In this document: positions 6,907 through 12,434 of the stretch, piece by piece
How positions within the stretch are numbered: position 1 is the stretch's first letter
Layout of the letters: each line of letters opens with the position of its first letter
DNA from: a virus
Virus record (IMG/VR): IMGVR_UViG_3300042981_000193
Coordinates: 1 to 22,554 of that record
Reading direction: 5' to 3' (one strand)
DNA: 22,554 nt
Made by a program: the position numbers and the translations under genes
Notes under the pieces: generated by a model
Told to the model about the DNA's origin: nothing
Seen by the model: the letters and a program-made list of their open reading frames with translations, nothing else
Database searches by the model: none

Positions 6907-7137
6907 TCAGGCCCCGGAGGTTTCCGGTTGTGGTGTCCTCTCGCGTACGAGCTTGTACCCGAGAGTTCGCCCGACGCCGGCGAGCTGCACTGCCTCCGTC
7001 ATCGTCAGGTCGTCGGATCGGATCGCCCGGGCGAGCAGGTGCGCGAGTGTGTTGTCTGCCTCTCGCAGCTGCTCGCGGGCCGAGCGCCTCTCAGCGCCGG
7101 CCCGCTCTAGTGCGGTTCGCAGTTCGTCGGTTGTCAC
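6907..7137 (-). CDS. small helix-turn-helix protein
   Basis: This is 76 residues and the last gene of the minus-strand operon. Residues 1-45 are a charged helix (RTALERAGAERRSAREQLRE) likely to dimerise as a coiled coil. They are followed by TMTEAVQLAGVGRTLGYKLV at about 45-64, which fits a helix-turn-helix: an Ala-rich first helix, a Gly-Val turn, and a recognition helix RTLGYKLV. It is probably a DNA-binding regulator of phage transcription, possibly of this operon. The start overlaps the stop of the preceding gene (ATGA). A short palindrome 12 bases past its stop could be its terminator. Confidence 0.75.
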   Translation of the reverse strand: MTTDELRTALERAGAERRSAREQLREADNTLAHLLARAIRSDDLTMTEAVQLAGVGRTLGYKLVRERTPQPETSGA

Positions 7138-7502
7138 TGGCCGTGTCTCTGCGCGGCCATCGGGTCAGCCTCGACGCTTGAGGCATCCTCTGTGACCGCT
7201 TCATCGGGCTCGCCAGCTTCCGCGATGCGGCAAACGCGGTCGATCAGCGGCGGCAGCTCGCCGCCCGTTTGGAGCCGCTCGGCCCGGACTCCTGCGTCAT
7301 AGGTCAGCCGCTGAATCTGTGTCAGTGCTCCCCACGGGTCGCCGCCGTTGTTCGGTACCGCCCCCGGGTCGATGCCCTTGACCTCTGCGAGTCTGAGCAG
7401 GTCCGCTATCGCTATTGGCAGCGCGTGACTGTCTCGCACTCGTCGGTACTCGGGATTCGACGCAAGCGCGTTTTCGGCCCGCTCGATCTTCTCGTCAAAC
7501 AT
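7134..7502 (-). CDS. hypothetical protein of the accessory operon
   Basis: This is 122 residues, with its start overlapping the upstream stop (TGATG) and its stop overlapping the HTH gene. The N-terminal half is helical (DEKIERAENALASNPEYRRVRD, then IADLLRLAEVKGIDPG). The middle carries GGDPWGALTQIQRLTYDAGVR, and the last 35 residues are acidic and probably disordered. No family is recognised. Tight coupling to its neighbours and membership of an ArdA-containing operon make a host-takeover or anti-defence role possible, but nothing in the sequence shows it directly. Confidence 0.7.
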   Translation of the reverse strand: MFDEKIERAENALASNPEYRRVRDSHALPIAIADLLRLAEVKGIDPGAVPNNGGDPWGALTQIQRLTYDAGVRAERLQTGGELPPLIDRVCRIAEAGEPDEAVTEDASSVEADPMAAQRHGQ

Positions 7503-7774
7503 CAGACCGCTCCCCCTGTCAGTGCATCGGCGTAGCGGGTTTCCGACACCGCGAGCAGCATCGGTTCCCCCGCGCAGTCGCGCAACGGCTCGTCATCTCC
7601 CAACTGCCAGTAGTCATCGGCGTCGGCGCTGCACTCCTCGCCAGTAACGGGCGAGTACGCGAAGCAGCGCCGACCCTCGACGTGGCCGCCATTCGGTAGA
7701 TCGCGGCCCGGGTGCAGTTCGCGGAACCGGCGCATGTTGGCCGGCGTTGCGAGCGTGGCTGTAACCGTGCTCAT
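7502..7774 (-). CDS. hypothetical small protein
   Basis: This is 90 residues. I choose the ATG at 7774 rather than an in-frame ATG at 7780 because AAGGAGG (7783-7789 on the minus strand) lies 8 nt before 7774 but only 2 nt before 7780. After a Thr/Ala-rich leader the protein has RFRELHPGRDLPNGGHV, CFAYSPVTGEECS, and an acidic DADDYWQLGDDEP segment. The three cysteines might bind a metal. I do not recognise the family. The sequence just before the ATG, TGACC, is shared with two other start sites in this operon. Confidence 0.7.
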   Translation of the reverse strand: MSTVTATLATPANMRRFRELHPGRDLPNGGHVEGRRCFAYSPVTGEECSADADDYWQLGDDEPLRDCAGEPMLLAVSETRYADALTGGAV

Positions 7775-7812
7775 GGTCATTTCCTCCTTGTCGGTTGTCT
7801 CAAGGCCTGACG

Positions 7813-7854
7813 GCCCGCCAAGCCCTGAACGTCTCCGCTCAGGGCTCAGCGGGC
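7813..7854 (-). other. long imperfect stem-loop between two accessory genes
   Basis: GCCCGCCAAGCCCTGA (7813-7828) and TCAGGGCTCAGCGGGC (7839-7854) pair over 16 positions with two mismatches around a 10-nt loop. It begins 9 bases past the stop of the 158-residue gene and ends 24 bases before the AAGGAGG of the next. No T-run follows on the minus strand. It could be a terminator, an attenuator or an mRNA-stabilising 3' structure. Confidence 0.55.
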
Positions 7855-7863
7855 GGCCTGGGC

Positions 7864-8340
7864 CTACTTGGCGAGAACCTTCTTGCCTTCGATCCGATAG
7901 CCGCGCGTCCGCTTGCCCTTTGGCAAGACGCCAGCGAGCTGCCCCGTGTACTCGGCCTGCACCGGGTTTTGCTCCGGCACGAGTCGCGCCTCGTGGAACT
8001 GCTGCCAGCCCTCGCGGTCGTAGACGATGATCGAAGCGAACTTCGTAGGCCCGTCCACACGCTCAATCGGCTTATGGCCCTCCTCGATGGCTGCGGCGAT
8101 CTGCGCCTCTACGTTCTTCGCGCGGTAGAGCCTTTGGAGGAGATAAATCGCGGCGTCTTCGTGGCTCCCGCTATTCCGGCTGTGCTGCTCCGGGTTAGCG
8201 ATGCCGGGGATACGACCCTTAAAGCATTCGTTGTACGGAAAGCCGCCTGCCGCCTCGATCTCCTCTCGAATGGACAAATACTCGGGGAAGAACTCTGCGA
8301 CCTGCTCTAGGTCTTCGTAGTCGCGGTTGAACTCAAACAT
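7864..8340 (-). CDS. hypothetical protein of the accessory operon
   Basis: This is 158 residues from ATG at 8340 with AAAGGA about 5-6 nt upstream. The N-terminus is acidic and aromatic (FEFNRDYEDLEQVAEFFPEY). A helical middle contains EDAAIYLLQRLYRAKNVEAQ, then comes a strand FASIIVYDREGW, and the C-terminus is basic (GKRTRGYRIEGKKVLAK). The acid-to-base gradient and the single well-defined strand suggest a compact alpha/beta domain. I know of no match. It is followed by a strong stem-loop, so it may be the last cistron of one segment of the operon. Confidence 0.7.
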   Translation of the reverse strand: MFEFNRDYEDLEQVAEFFPEYLSIREEIEAAGGFPYNECFKGRIPGIANPEQHSRNSGSHEDAAIYLLQRLYRAKNVEAQIAAAIEEGHKPIERVDGPTKFASIIVYDREGWQQFHEARLVPEQNPVQAEYTGQLAGVLPKGKRTRGYRIEGKKVLAK

Positions 8341-8424
8341 CGCGTTCCTTTCGTCGTGGACGCTTCACAATCCGAGCCCTACGGCTCGACCAGGCGCGAC
8401 CGCAGCCGCGCCAAGTCGAACCGT

Positions 8425-8643
8425 TCAGGCCGCGCGAGTGCGTCGGATCTCGACGCGCAGCGTCTCGCCGCCTTCCACCAGCGGCGCAATCGACTCCCAC
8501 CGCTGCTCAATGTGCGAATGCGCGGCGCGTAGCGCGGATAGCGGCGTCTGCTCCTCGCGCGTGGCGATCTTGTGCGTCACGTCTGCCCGCTTGCCGTCTA
8601 CGCGCTCGACGCGGTCTAGGTGGATGGTGGCCGTGATCCGCAT
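8425..8643 (-). CDS. hypothetical small protein coupled to ArdA
   Basis: This is 72 residues. ATG 8643 overlaps the ArdA stop as TGATG, so I prefer it to a GTG at 8652. A predicted first strand (RITATIHLDRVERVDG) and a last strand (ETLRVEIRRTR) flank a helix (PLSALRAAHSHIEQRWESIA), giving a simple beta-alpha-beta pattern. Translational coupling to ArdA suggests the two are made together. No family is recognised. The 84 bp after it hold a small hairpin (CGAGCC/GGCTCG, 8373-8388) and no further gene. Confidence 0.65.
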   Translation of the reverse strand: MRITATIHLDRVERVDGKRADVTHKIATREEQTPLSALRAAHSHIEQRWESIAPLVEGGETLRVEIRRTRAA

Positions 8644-9158
8644 CAGAGGCACCGGAAGACGTAGCCGTGAGCCTCGCTGTAGTCCATGCTCAATTCGCGG
8701 GTGGCTCGGTCCCAGTCGATGCAGTTCATCGGCCAGCCTGCATCGTGGTCAATCGCGCCGATGTCCTCGGCCAGCTCTTCGGCGTAGTCGCGGAGAGAGT
8801 CGTACTCGCCGCAAAACGCCTCTTCGAACTGCTCGATCGCGTCGGCGATGTCTTTGTCTTGAAGGTCGCCGACGATCTCGGACCAGTAGACGAGGAACGC
8901 CTCGCCGTGCTCCTCGATGGCCTGCGCGATCTCCGCAACGCGGGAGAGCTGCGTGTATTCGCCGATCAAGTCGCCGAAGCCTTCGCGGTCCATGAGCGCG
9001 ATCTCCTCGCCGCCGCCCTTCGCCAGAACGCGTGCCGCGACCGCCTCAAGCTGCTCCAGGTCGTCGGCGTCGGTCCACTCACCGACTAGGCGCCCTTCGT
9101 TGTAGGCGTGCAGAGAACCGATCCAGACGCGCGGCGTCTCAGACGTGCATGTACTCAT
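8643..9158 (-). CDS. ardA: ArdA-like antirestriction protein
   Basis: This is 171 residues. The start is ATG 9158, with AAGGGA 8 nt upstream; an in-frame TTG at 9164 is less likely. The sequence follows ArdA: PRVWIGSLHAYNEGRLVGEW at 9-28, DREGFGDLIGEY at 57-68, VAEIAQAIEEHGEAF at 74-88, and FEEAFCGEYDSLRDYAEELA at 111-130, ending in a YVFRC-type strand. The protein is strongly acidic, as expected for a dimeric mimic of bent B-form DNA. In the family it binds type I restriction-modification enzymes and blocks restriction of incoming DNA in the host cytoplasm. Its length is normal. It anchors the interpretation of this minus-strand operon as counter-defence. The cysteine-bearing C-terminus and small-gene neighbours are not diagnostic. 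Confidence 0.87.
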   Translation of the reverse strand: MSTCTSETPRVWIGSLHAYNEGRLVGEWTDADDLEQLEAVAARVLAKGGGEEIALMDREGFGDLIGEYTQLSRVAEIAQAIEEHGEAFLVYWSEIVGDLQDKDIADAIEQFEEAFCGEYDSLRDYAEELAEDIGAIDHDAGWPMNCIDWDRATRELSMDYSEAHGYVFRCL

Positions 9159-9243
9159 GGTCAAATCCCTTCGCTTAGATGTTTGGCGAGCCTGTCGGCT
9201 CTATCCGCGCCATCCCAGTGCGAGCGACGCGGCTAGAGCAGAC

Positions 9244-9598
9244 TCAGCCCGCGCCGTTCAACTTGGCCGCGAGAGAGCGCGCCTGACGCTCAGAGAGCGA
9301 CGGCAAGTCCTGCAAGCCGTGGCCGTGACGACAGACGCCCCAGCCGAACGTACCGGCGGGCTGGCGGTTGTTCGCGTCTAGGTCGATGGCGACGTATTCC
9401 GGTTGCGGTGTGGCGACCACGATCACGCCGCCGCGCTCGCTGGATACCTGCTCGCCGTCGAGCAACCGCTCGGCAACGCTGCTTACCGATCGCGGCCTCA
9501 ACGGCGGTCGGCTTCACGTCGCTCCGGTAGCCCCGGTGGCTGCCCTCGACGTGGCGGCGGACGTGGAAGGTCGGCTCGTCTGCTTCCCTCGTGTTCAT
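9244..9598 (-). CDS. hypothetical protein split by an apparent +1 frameshift
   Basis: An ATG at 9598 overlaps the upstream stop (ATGA) and opens a frame with phage-like codon use for about 38 codons (TFHVRRHVEGSHRGYRSDV, TAVEAAIG). That frame then turns arginine-rich with poor GC3 until 9290. The +1 frame, open from about 9515, has good codon use and a sensible protein: VAERLLDGEQ, GGVIVVATPQPEYVAIDLD, GWGVC, LPSLSERQARSLAAKL, stopping at 9244. The switch lies near 9483-9500. Joined, they give about 118 residues of one alpha/beta protein of unknown function. A sequencing indel, a decayed gene or real frameshifting are all possible. If the second half is separate, its only start is TTG 9501. 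Confidence 0.6.
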
Positions 9599-9927
9599 CT
9601 GCTCGGCCCCCAGCAGAGCTCGGCCAGCTTGACCAAGGCTTCCTGCGAGCTCGTGAACTCCTCGACCACCCAGAACCCGTCATCGGTCCGAGCGGCGAGC
9701 CAGCGATCTACACGCGACCAGCAGGCATCATTGGAGTCGTACCCGAATTCGTCTTCGGCCCCGTGGCCGATGATCGTCTCGATAGCTAGGGCAAGCGGTC
9801 GGTCACCGCAACGCTCAAACCGGCTCGCCTCGCTGTCGTCTGGATCTAGGTCGGGTTCGAGGGCAAGCGCAACGCTGAGTACCTGCGCGGTTGCCCTGTC
9901 GGTGGTTGCGCGACGTGCTGCGTTCAT
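9595..9927 (-). CDS. hypothetical acidic protein, first gene of the accessory operon
   Basis: This is 110 residues from ATG 9927, with GAAGGGA 8 nt upstream. It is acidic, with helices around ATAQVLSVALALE and PLALAIETIIGHGAEDEF, an aromatic stretch WSRVDRWLAAR, a strand FWVVEEFTS and a final helix EALVKLAELCW. As the first gene after the 444-bp control region it is likely the most promoter-proximal cistron of the minus operon. No family is recognised. Small acidic proteins next to ArdA are reasonable anti-defence candidates, but this is inference from neighbourhood alone. Confidence 0.7.
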   Translation of the reverse strand: MNAARRATTDRATAQVLSVALALEPDLDPDDSEASRFERCGDRPLALAIETIIGHGAEDEFGYDSNDACWSRVDRWLAARTDDGFWVVEEFTSSQEALVKLAELCWGPSR

Positions 9928-10029
9928 AGGTCACTTCCCTTCGGGAGGGGCTGGCAGTGTGCGCATTGGTAACAGATGGTGGCCTGCCAATGCAAGGCAT
10001 TCGACGGATGGACGATGCAGCTAATCCCG

Positions 10030-10062
10030 TGAATCGGGCCTGAATCGGACCCGAATTGGGCT
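10030..10062. repeat. three tandem 11-bp direct repeats
   Basis: TGAATCGGGCC, TGAATCGGACC and CGAATTGGGCT follow one another with no gap. The consensus is YGAATYGGRCY. An 11-bp period places each copy on the same face of the helix, as in iterons and cooperative operator arrays. Confidence 0.6.
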
Positions 10063-10197
10063 CGACTCACGCACGCACGCCGACCGCAAAACCGCGCGAC
10101 GGTCGATGGCGGCAGCGCTGGCAGCCGCGACCGTGCCGCCCAGGCAGACACTGCGATAGACACACAGGGCTAAGACTTGGCTCTGTAGAGCGGAGTT

Positions 10198-10221
10198 GTG
10201 ACTGTCACTTGAATCAGTGAC
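10198..10221. promoter_or_regulatory. overlapping GTGAC inverted repeats, operator-like
   Basis: GTGAC (10198-10202), GTCAC (10204-10208) and GTGAC (10217-10221) make three half-sites in 24 bp. The first two form a 5-1-5 palindrome. The second and third form the larger inverted repeat GTCACT-6-AGTGAC. This layout is typical of a dimeric regulator binding array; no cognate regulator is proven. Confidence 0.5.
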
Positions 10222-10354
10222 CATCCGAGATTCCGCATTGCAGAGCCATTCGGCTTCACATGCGAAGGGGGGCGGGGGAGTGGGCGCGATCCGCTGCCCC
10301 TGCACGTATATATGGCCTCCCTCGCCGACAATTTCAGCCGCAAAGGGCGCCAGT

Positions 10355-10371
10355 GTGTATACACTCGCCCT
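10355..10371 (+). promoter_or_regulatory. probable leaderless promoter overlapped by a perfect palindrome
   Basis: TACACT at 10360-10365 fits the actinobacterial -10 consensus TANNNT and ends 6 nt before the A of ATG 10372, the spacing expected when transcription starts at the start codon. No ribosome-binding site precedes the ATG. The perfect 10-bp palindrome GTGTATACAC (10355-10364) overlaps this element and would suit a repressor site. No good -35 is visible. Confidence 0.5.
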
Positions 10372-10593
10372 ATGCACCGGATCGATCGCCTCCCGATCCC
10401 CTTCCGCTGGGTCGCCTACGTGGTCGTCTGGGTCGTGCTGATCGTGGCCGTCCTGATCGGTGTCTCGCTCCTGCCGGCGGCCGTGGCGGGGATCGCCTAC
10501 CTCCTGCACCTGTCGATCGGCGTCTCGGCGGTGCTGGTCACGGGCGCCTCGTTTGTCTCGCTGTACCTCTTCGGCGGCCTGCTCGACTATTGA
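10372..10593 (+). CDS. small membrane protein with two predicted transmembrane helices
   Basis: This is 73 residues from ATG 10372; the in-frame ATG at 10312 would add a poor, Arg/Lys-bearing leader and ignore the promoter-like sequence at 10355-10371. After a short basic N-terminus (MHRIDRLPIPFR) there are two hydrophobic stretches, about residues 14-35 (WVAYVVVWVVLIVAVLIG) and 38-70 (containing GIAYLLHLSIGVSAVLVTG), with almost no charged residues between. It would sit in the inner membrane. Size and topology allow a holin, superinfection-exclusion protein or toxin. None is supported specifically. Its stop overlaps the start of the RHH gene, so the two are co-expressed. Confidence 0.75.
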   Translation: MHRIDRLPIPFRWVAYVVVWVVLIVAVLIGVSLLPAAVAGIAYLLHLSIGVSAVLVTGASFVSLYLFGGLLDY

Positions 10594-10859
10594 GCCGGCG
10601 CCGGCACGTCTTCGTTCTTCGCCTCGGCGACGCCGAACACGCTGACCTGCAGAGTCGGGCAGACGCCGAGGGGATCGCGAAAGCCGACGTGGTCCGCAAG
10701 GCGCTCGGCTGGGAGGTCGAGGGGCTGATCAAGCCCGCCTCCGAGAGGCGCCCGCCGCGCAGGCGACGCCGCAGCAAGCCGAAGCCCGTCGAGGACCCCG
10801 ACCGCGGGCCCGGCGAGCGCAGCCTTGACGAGCTGATGCGTCGGTTGGGCCGCAGCTAG
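10590..10859 (+). CDS. ribbon-helix-helix DNA-binding protein
   Basis: The gene most likely starts at TTG 10590, overlapping the preceding TGA (TTGA), giving 89 residues; upstream in-frame sequence lies in the membrane-protein gene. Residues 6-12 (HVFVLRL) form the ribbon strand. Two helices follow (AEHADLQSRADAEG and KADVVRKALGWE) with the Gly-Ile turn, matching CopG/Arc/MetJ folds. The C-terminus is a long Arg/Pro/Lys-rich linker (PPRRRRRSKPKP) ending in a helix SLDELMRRLG. RHH dimers bind short palindromes and often repress their own operon, so the GTGTATACAC site in front of the operon is a natural candidate target. Confidence 0.7.
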   Translation: MSRRRHVFVLRLGDAEHADLQSRADAEGIAKADVVRKALGWEVEGLIKPASERRPPRRRRRSKPKPVEDPDRGPGERSLDELMRRLGRS

Positions 10860-10899
10860 CCCTTCCCCAGCTTGGGGCGTCGATGCCCTGCCGGGCCTA

Positions 10900-10928
10900 G
10901 CCGTTTGACGGCGGCCATCCCAAACGGC
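10900..10928 (+). other. stem-loop downstream of the RHH gene
   Basis: GCCGTTTG (10900-10907) pairs with CAAACGGC (10921-10928), 8 bp with a 13-nt loop, in the 160-bp gap after the RHH gene. No T-run follows. A small CCCC/GGGG hairpin sits just after the stop at about 10865-10877. These may end or weaken the membrane/RHH transcript. Confidence 0.45.
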
Positions 10929-11019
10929 AGAGCGGAGCCCCGCCACTTCACCCGTAGCACCCAACCACCAACTAATCGGCCTTGCCGCGGAAGCGGGCCA
11001 GCCGAGACAGGAGGCACAC

Positions 11020-11298
11020 ATGGAGCTCAAAACGGCCCTTGCCGTCTTCGAGAAGCTCGAGCAGTTTCGCTGCGACCAAGACCAACGGCTCCAGCCGGAC
11101 ACGGACAGCCCGATCTTCGACGTGCGGCTCGACGCGATCACGACCGGCGACTACTGGCGCGACTATCGGCTTCGCGTCACGTTCGGCAGTGGCATCAACT
11201 ACGTCACCGCAGAGACGATCGAGATGCTCACCGAGGCCGCAAAGCCCTTCTTCTTGAGCTGGGAGCTGCAGAACAGCGCGGTTGAGCTCACCGGCTGA
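11020..11298 (+). CDS. hypothetical protein
   Basis: This is 92 residues from ATG 11020, with CAGGAGG 6 nt upstream. An N-terminal helix (LKTALAVFEKLEQFRCDQDQ) is followed by strands FDVRLDAITTG and YRLRVTFGSG, a helix AETIEMLTEAAK and a strand FFLSWELQNSAVEL. It is a compact alpha/beta protein with no recognised family. It heads the run of small genes before the terminase. Confidence 0.7.
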   Translation: MELKTALAVFEKLEQFRCDQDQRLQPDTDSPIFDVRLDAITTGDYWRDYRLRVTFGSGINYVTAETIEMLTEAAKPFFLSWELQNSAVELTG

Positions 11299-11325
11299 CC
11301 CCTCGACTCGAAAGGAGCGTGCCCG

Positions 11326-11496
11326 ATGGCACGAGGACGCAAGCCGGCACTCGGCACCGGGCAGCGCTTTGCCCGGCTCGAGAACAGCCTCTCTCACCGC
11401 GGGGTCCGCAACCCCGCAGCGTTGGCGGCCTACATCGGCCGCCGCAAGTACGGCGCGAAGAAGTTCGCCGCGCTGAGCCATCACCGCGGTCGCTGA
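11326..11496 (+). CDS. small basic conserved phage protein
   Basis: This is 56 residues from ATG 11326 with GAAAGGAG upstream. It is highly basic, beginning MARGRKPALGTGQRF and continuing RNPAALAAYIGRRKYGAKKF. I recall very similar short proteins in many actinobacterial phages close to the terminase genes. They have no known function; charge and size suggest nucleic-acid binding. The good ribosome-binding site and codon use support it despite its short length. Confidence 0.7.
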   Translation: MARGRKPALGTGQRFARLENSLSHRGVRNPAALAAYIGRRKYGAKKFAALSHHRGR

Positions 11497-11511
11497 GGCC
11501 GCGACTAGAGA

Positions 11512-11534
11512 TCGCCCCTCCTTGTAGGGGGCGA
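11512..11534 (+). other. short hairpin between small genes
   Basis: TCGCCCC (11512-11518) pairs with GGGGCGA (11528-11534), 7 bp with a 9-nt loop, 15 bases past the stop of the small basic protein. No T-run follows, so termination is doubtful. Confidence 0.35.
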
Positions 11535-11573
11535 GGACTCCCGGCTATGGCCGCCATCCCGAAAGGACCGCTG

Positions 11574-11768
11574 ATGAAGCGCCAGAAACCGATGCGCAAC
11601 CGCAACGCGCTTGAGCTGCGGATACTCGCCCACGGCCGCGACGAGCAGAAGGCCGCCGAAGCCCGCGCCGAGCTCGACCGCCGGCGCGGCAACCTGCTGC
11701 TGGCCGTCGTGCCCGACTGGGAGAAGGCCCTGCGCGGGCCCGACTACTCCCGCTGGGAGACCAGCTAA
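11574..11768 (+). CDS. small basic hypothetical protein
   Basis: This is 64 residues. I choose ATG 11574 because GAAAGGA lies 6 nt upstream; an in-frame ATG at 11547 has no such site. It has a basic start (MKRQKPMRNRNALELR), a charged helix with EQKAAEARAELDRRRG, and an aromatic end (PDWEKALRGPDYSRWE). It stops 6 bp before the terminase small-subunit candidate. No family is recognised. Confidence 0.6.
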   Translation: MKRQKPMRNRNALELRILAHGRDEQKAAEARAELDRRRGNLLLAVVPDWEKALRGPDYSRWETS

Positions 11769-11774
11769 CGAGCC

Positions 11775-12434
11775 GTGCCCCGGCGCGACTACACATCGGA
11801 GGAAATCGACCTTGCCCTGACGATCTTCGCGCTCGAGGGCGGCCGGTCGAACCCCGTGCAGAAGATGCTCCGCGCCGCGGGCCTCAAGGTGCCGCAGGGA
11901 ACGCTCCGCGGCTGGGCCTACAAGCACCACCACGAGCGCTACGAGCGGATCGCCACCGAAGTCGAGAAGCGCGTACAGGGCCAGCTCCGCGATCAGTACC
12001 ACCGGCTCGCCCGCACCAGCGCCGAGCTCTCCGAAGACATCCTCGACCGGATCAACGCCGACCTCACCGAGCGCGACGCGCAACTGGCCGAAGTCAACGA
12101 GGCGCTGCAGCGGCTGGGCGAGATCGGCGACCACGACAAGGAAACGCTCGCCATGCGCCGCGACCTCTGGGAGATGCGCGAGCGGCTGCGGGTCGAGCTC
12201 AAGGATCTGGCCAAGCTGCTGCACGAGTCCGGCGTGATGGGCGGCATCGCGACCGAGAAGCTGCAACTGCTCACTGGCCGCCCCACCCAGCTTGTCGAGC
12301 ACAGCTTCCCCGAGATCCGCCGGGCGCTCGAGGAGAAAGGCGTGCGACTGCAGCTCGGCCAGGGCAAGGCACCGGCGCCGATCGAGCCGCCGGTGATCGA
12401 CACGAAGGCCCTCCCGGTCGGTGCCGATGCCTGA
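11775..12434 (+). CDS. putative terminase small subunit
   Basis: This is 219 residues from GTG 11775. The N-terminus (YTSEEIDLALTIFALEGG, then a turn and GTLRGWAYKHHHERY) looks like a helix-turn-helix with the Trp-Ala ending seen in terminase small subunits. A long coiled-coil region follows (about 60-155: TSAELSEDILDRINADLTER, EVNEALQRLGEIG). After it comes a segment with EKLQLLTGRPTQLVEHSF, also seen in small terminases. In that role the protein would recognise the packaging site and load the large subunit. It lies directly upstream of, and overlaps, the terminase large-subunit gene, which is the main support. Confidence 0.72.
   Translation: MPRRDYTSEEIDLALTIFALEGGRSNPVQKMLRAAGLKVPQGTLRGWAYKHHHERYERIATEVEKRVQGQLRDQYHRLARTSAELSEDILDRINADLTERDAQLAEVNEALQRLGEIGDHDKETLAMRRDLWEMRERLRVELKDLAKLLHESGVMGGIATEKLQLLTGRPTQLVEHSFPEIRRALEEKGVRLQLGQGKAPAPIEPPVIDTKALPVGADA

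Larger units (their letters stand above)
9928..10371. other. 444-bp divergent control region
   Basis: No supported protein gene lies here; open frames in it have poor codon use. It separates the minus accessory operon from the plus late-side genes, so promoters for both must lie in or near it. It contains three tandem 11-bp repeats (10030-10062), a GTGAC cluster (10198-10221), a GCTCTGTAGAGC inverted repeat (10180-10191), a GGCTCTG/CAGAGCC pair (10179-10185 with 10241-10247), a TATATAT run near 10308 and a palindrome at 10355-10364. It is locally richer in A and T than the genes around it. It could serve as a promoter-operator region, a replication origin, or both. Confidence 0.65.

Noticed and set aside
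6240-7181. Plus-strand 313-codon frame across the convergent junction
   Set aside because: It runs out of frame through the GIY-YIG gene, the tRNA-like gene and antisense to the HTH gene, with Arg/Ser/Pro-rich shadow composition.
9165-9243. Possible extra small gene or terminator after the frameshifted gene
   Set aside because: Only a 5-bp GAGCC/GGCTC hairpin and no start with a ribosome-binding site are visible.
9290-9598. Full-length reading of the 102-codon frame from ATG 9598
   Set aside because: The last 65 codons are Arg-rich with low GC3, while another frame over the same bases has normal codon use, so the native product probably does not follow this frame to 9290.
10021-10509. 162-codon minus-strand frame across the control region
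   Set aside because: It starts antisense to the membrane-protein gene, has no ribosome-binding site, and has poor codon use across the repeats.
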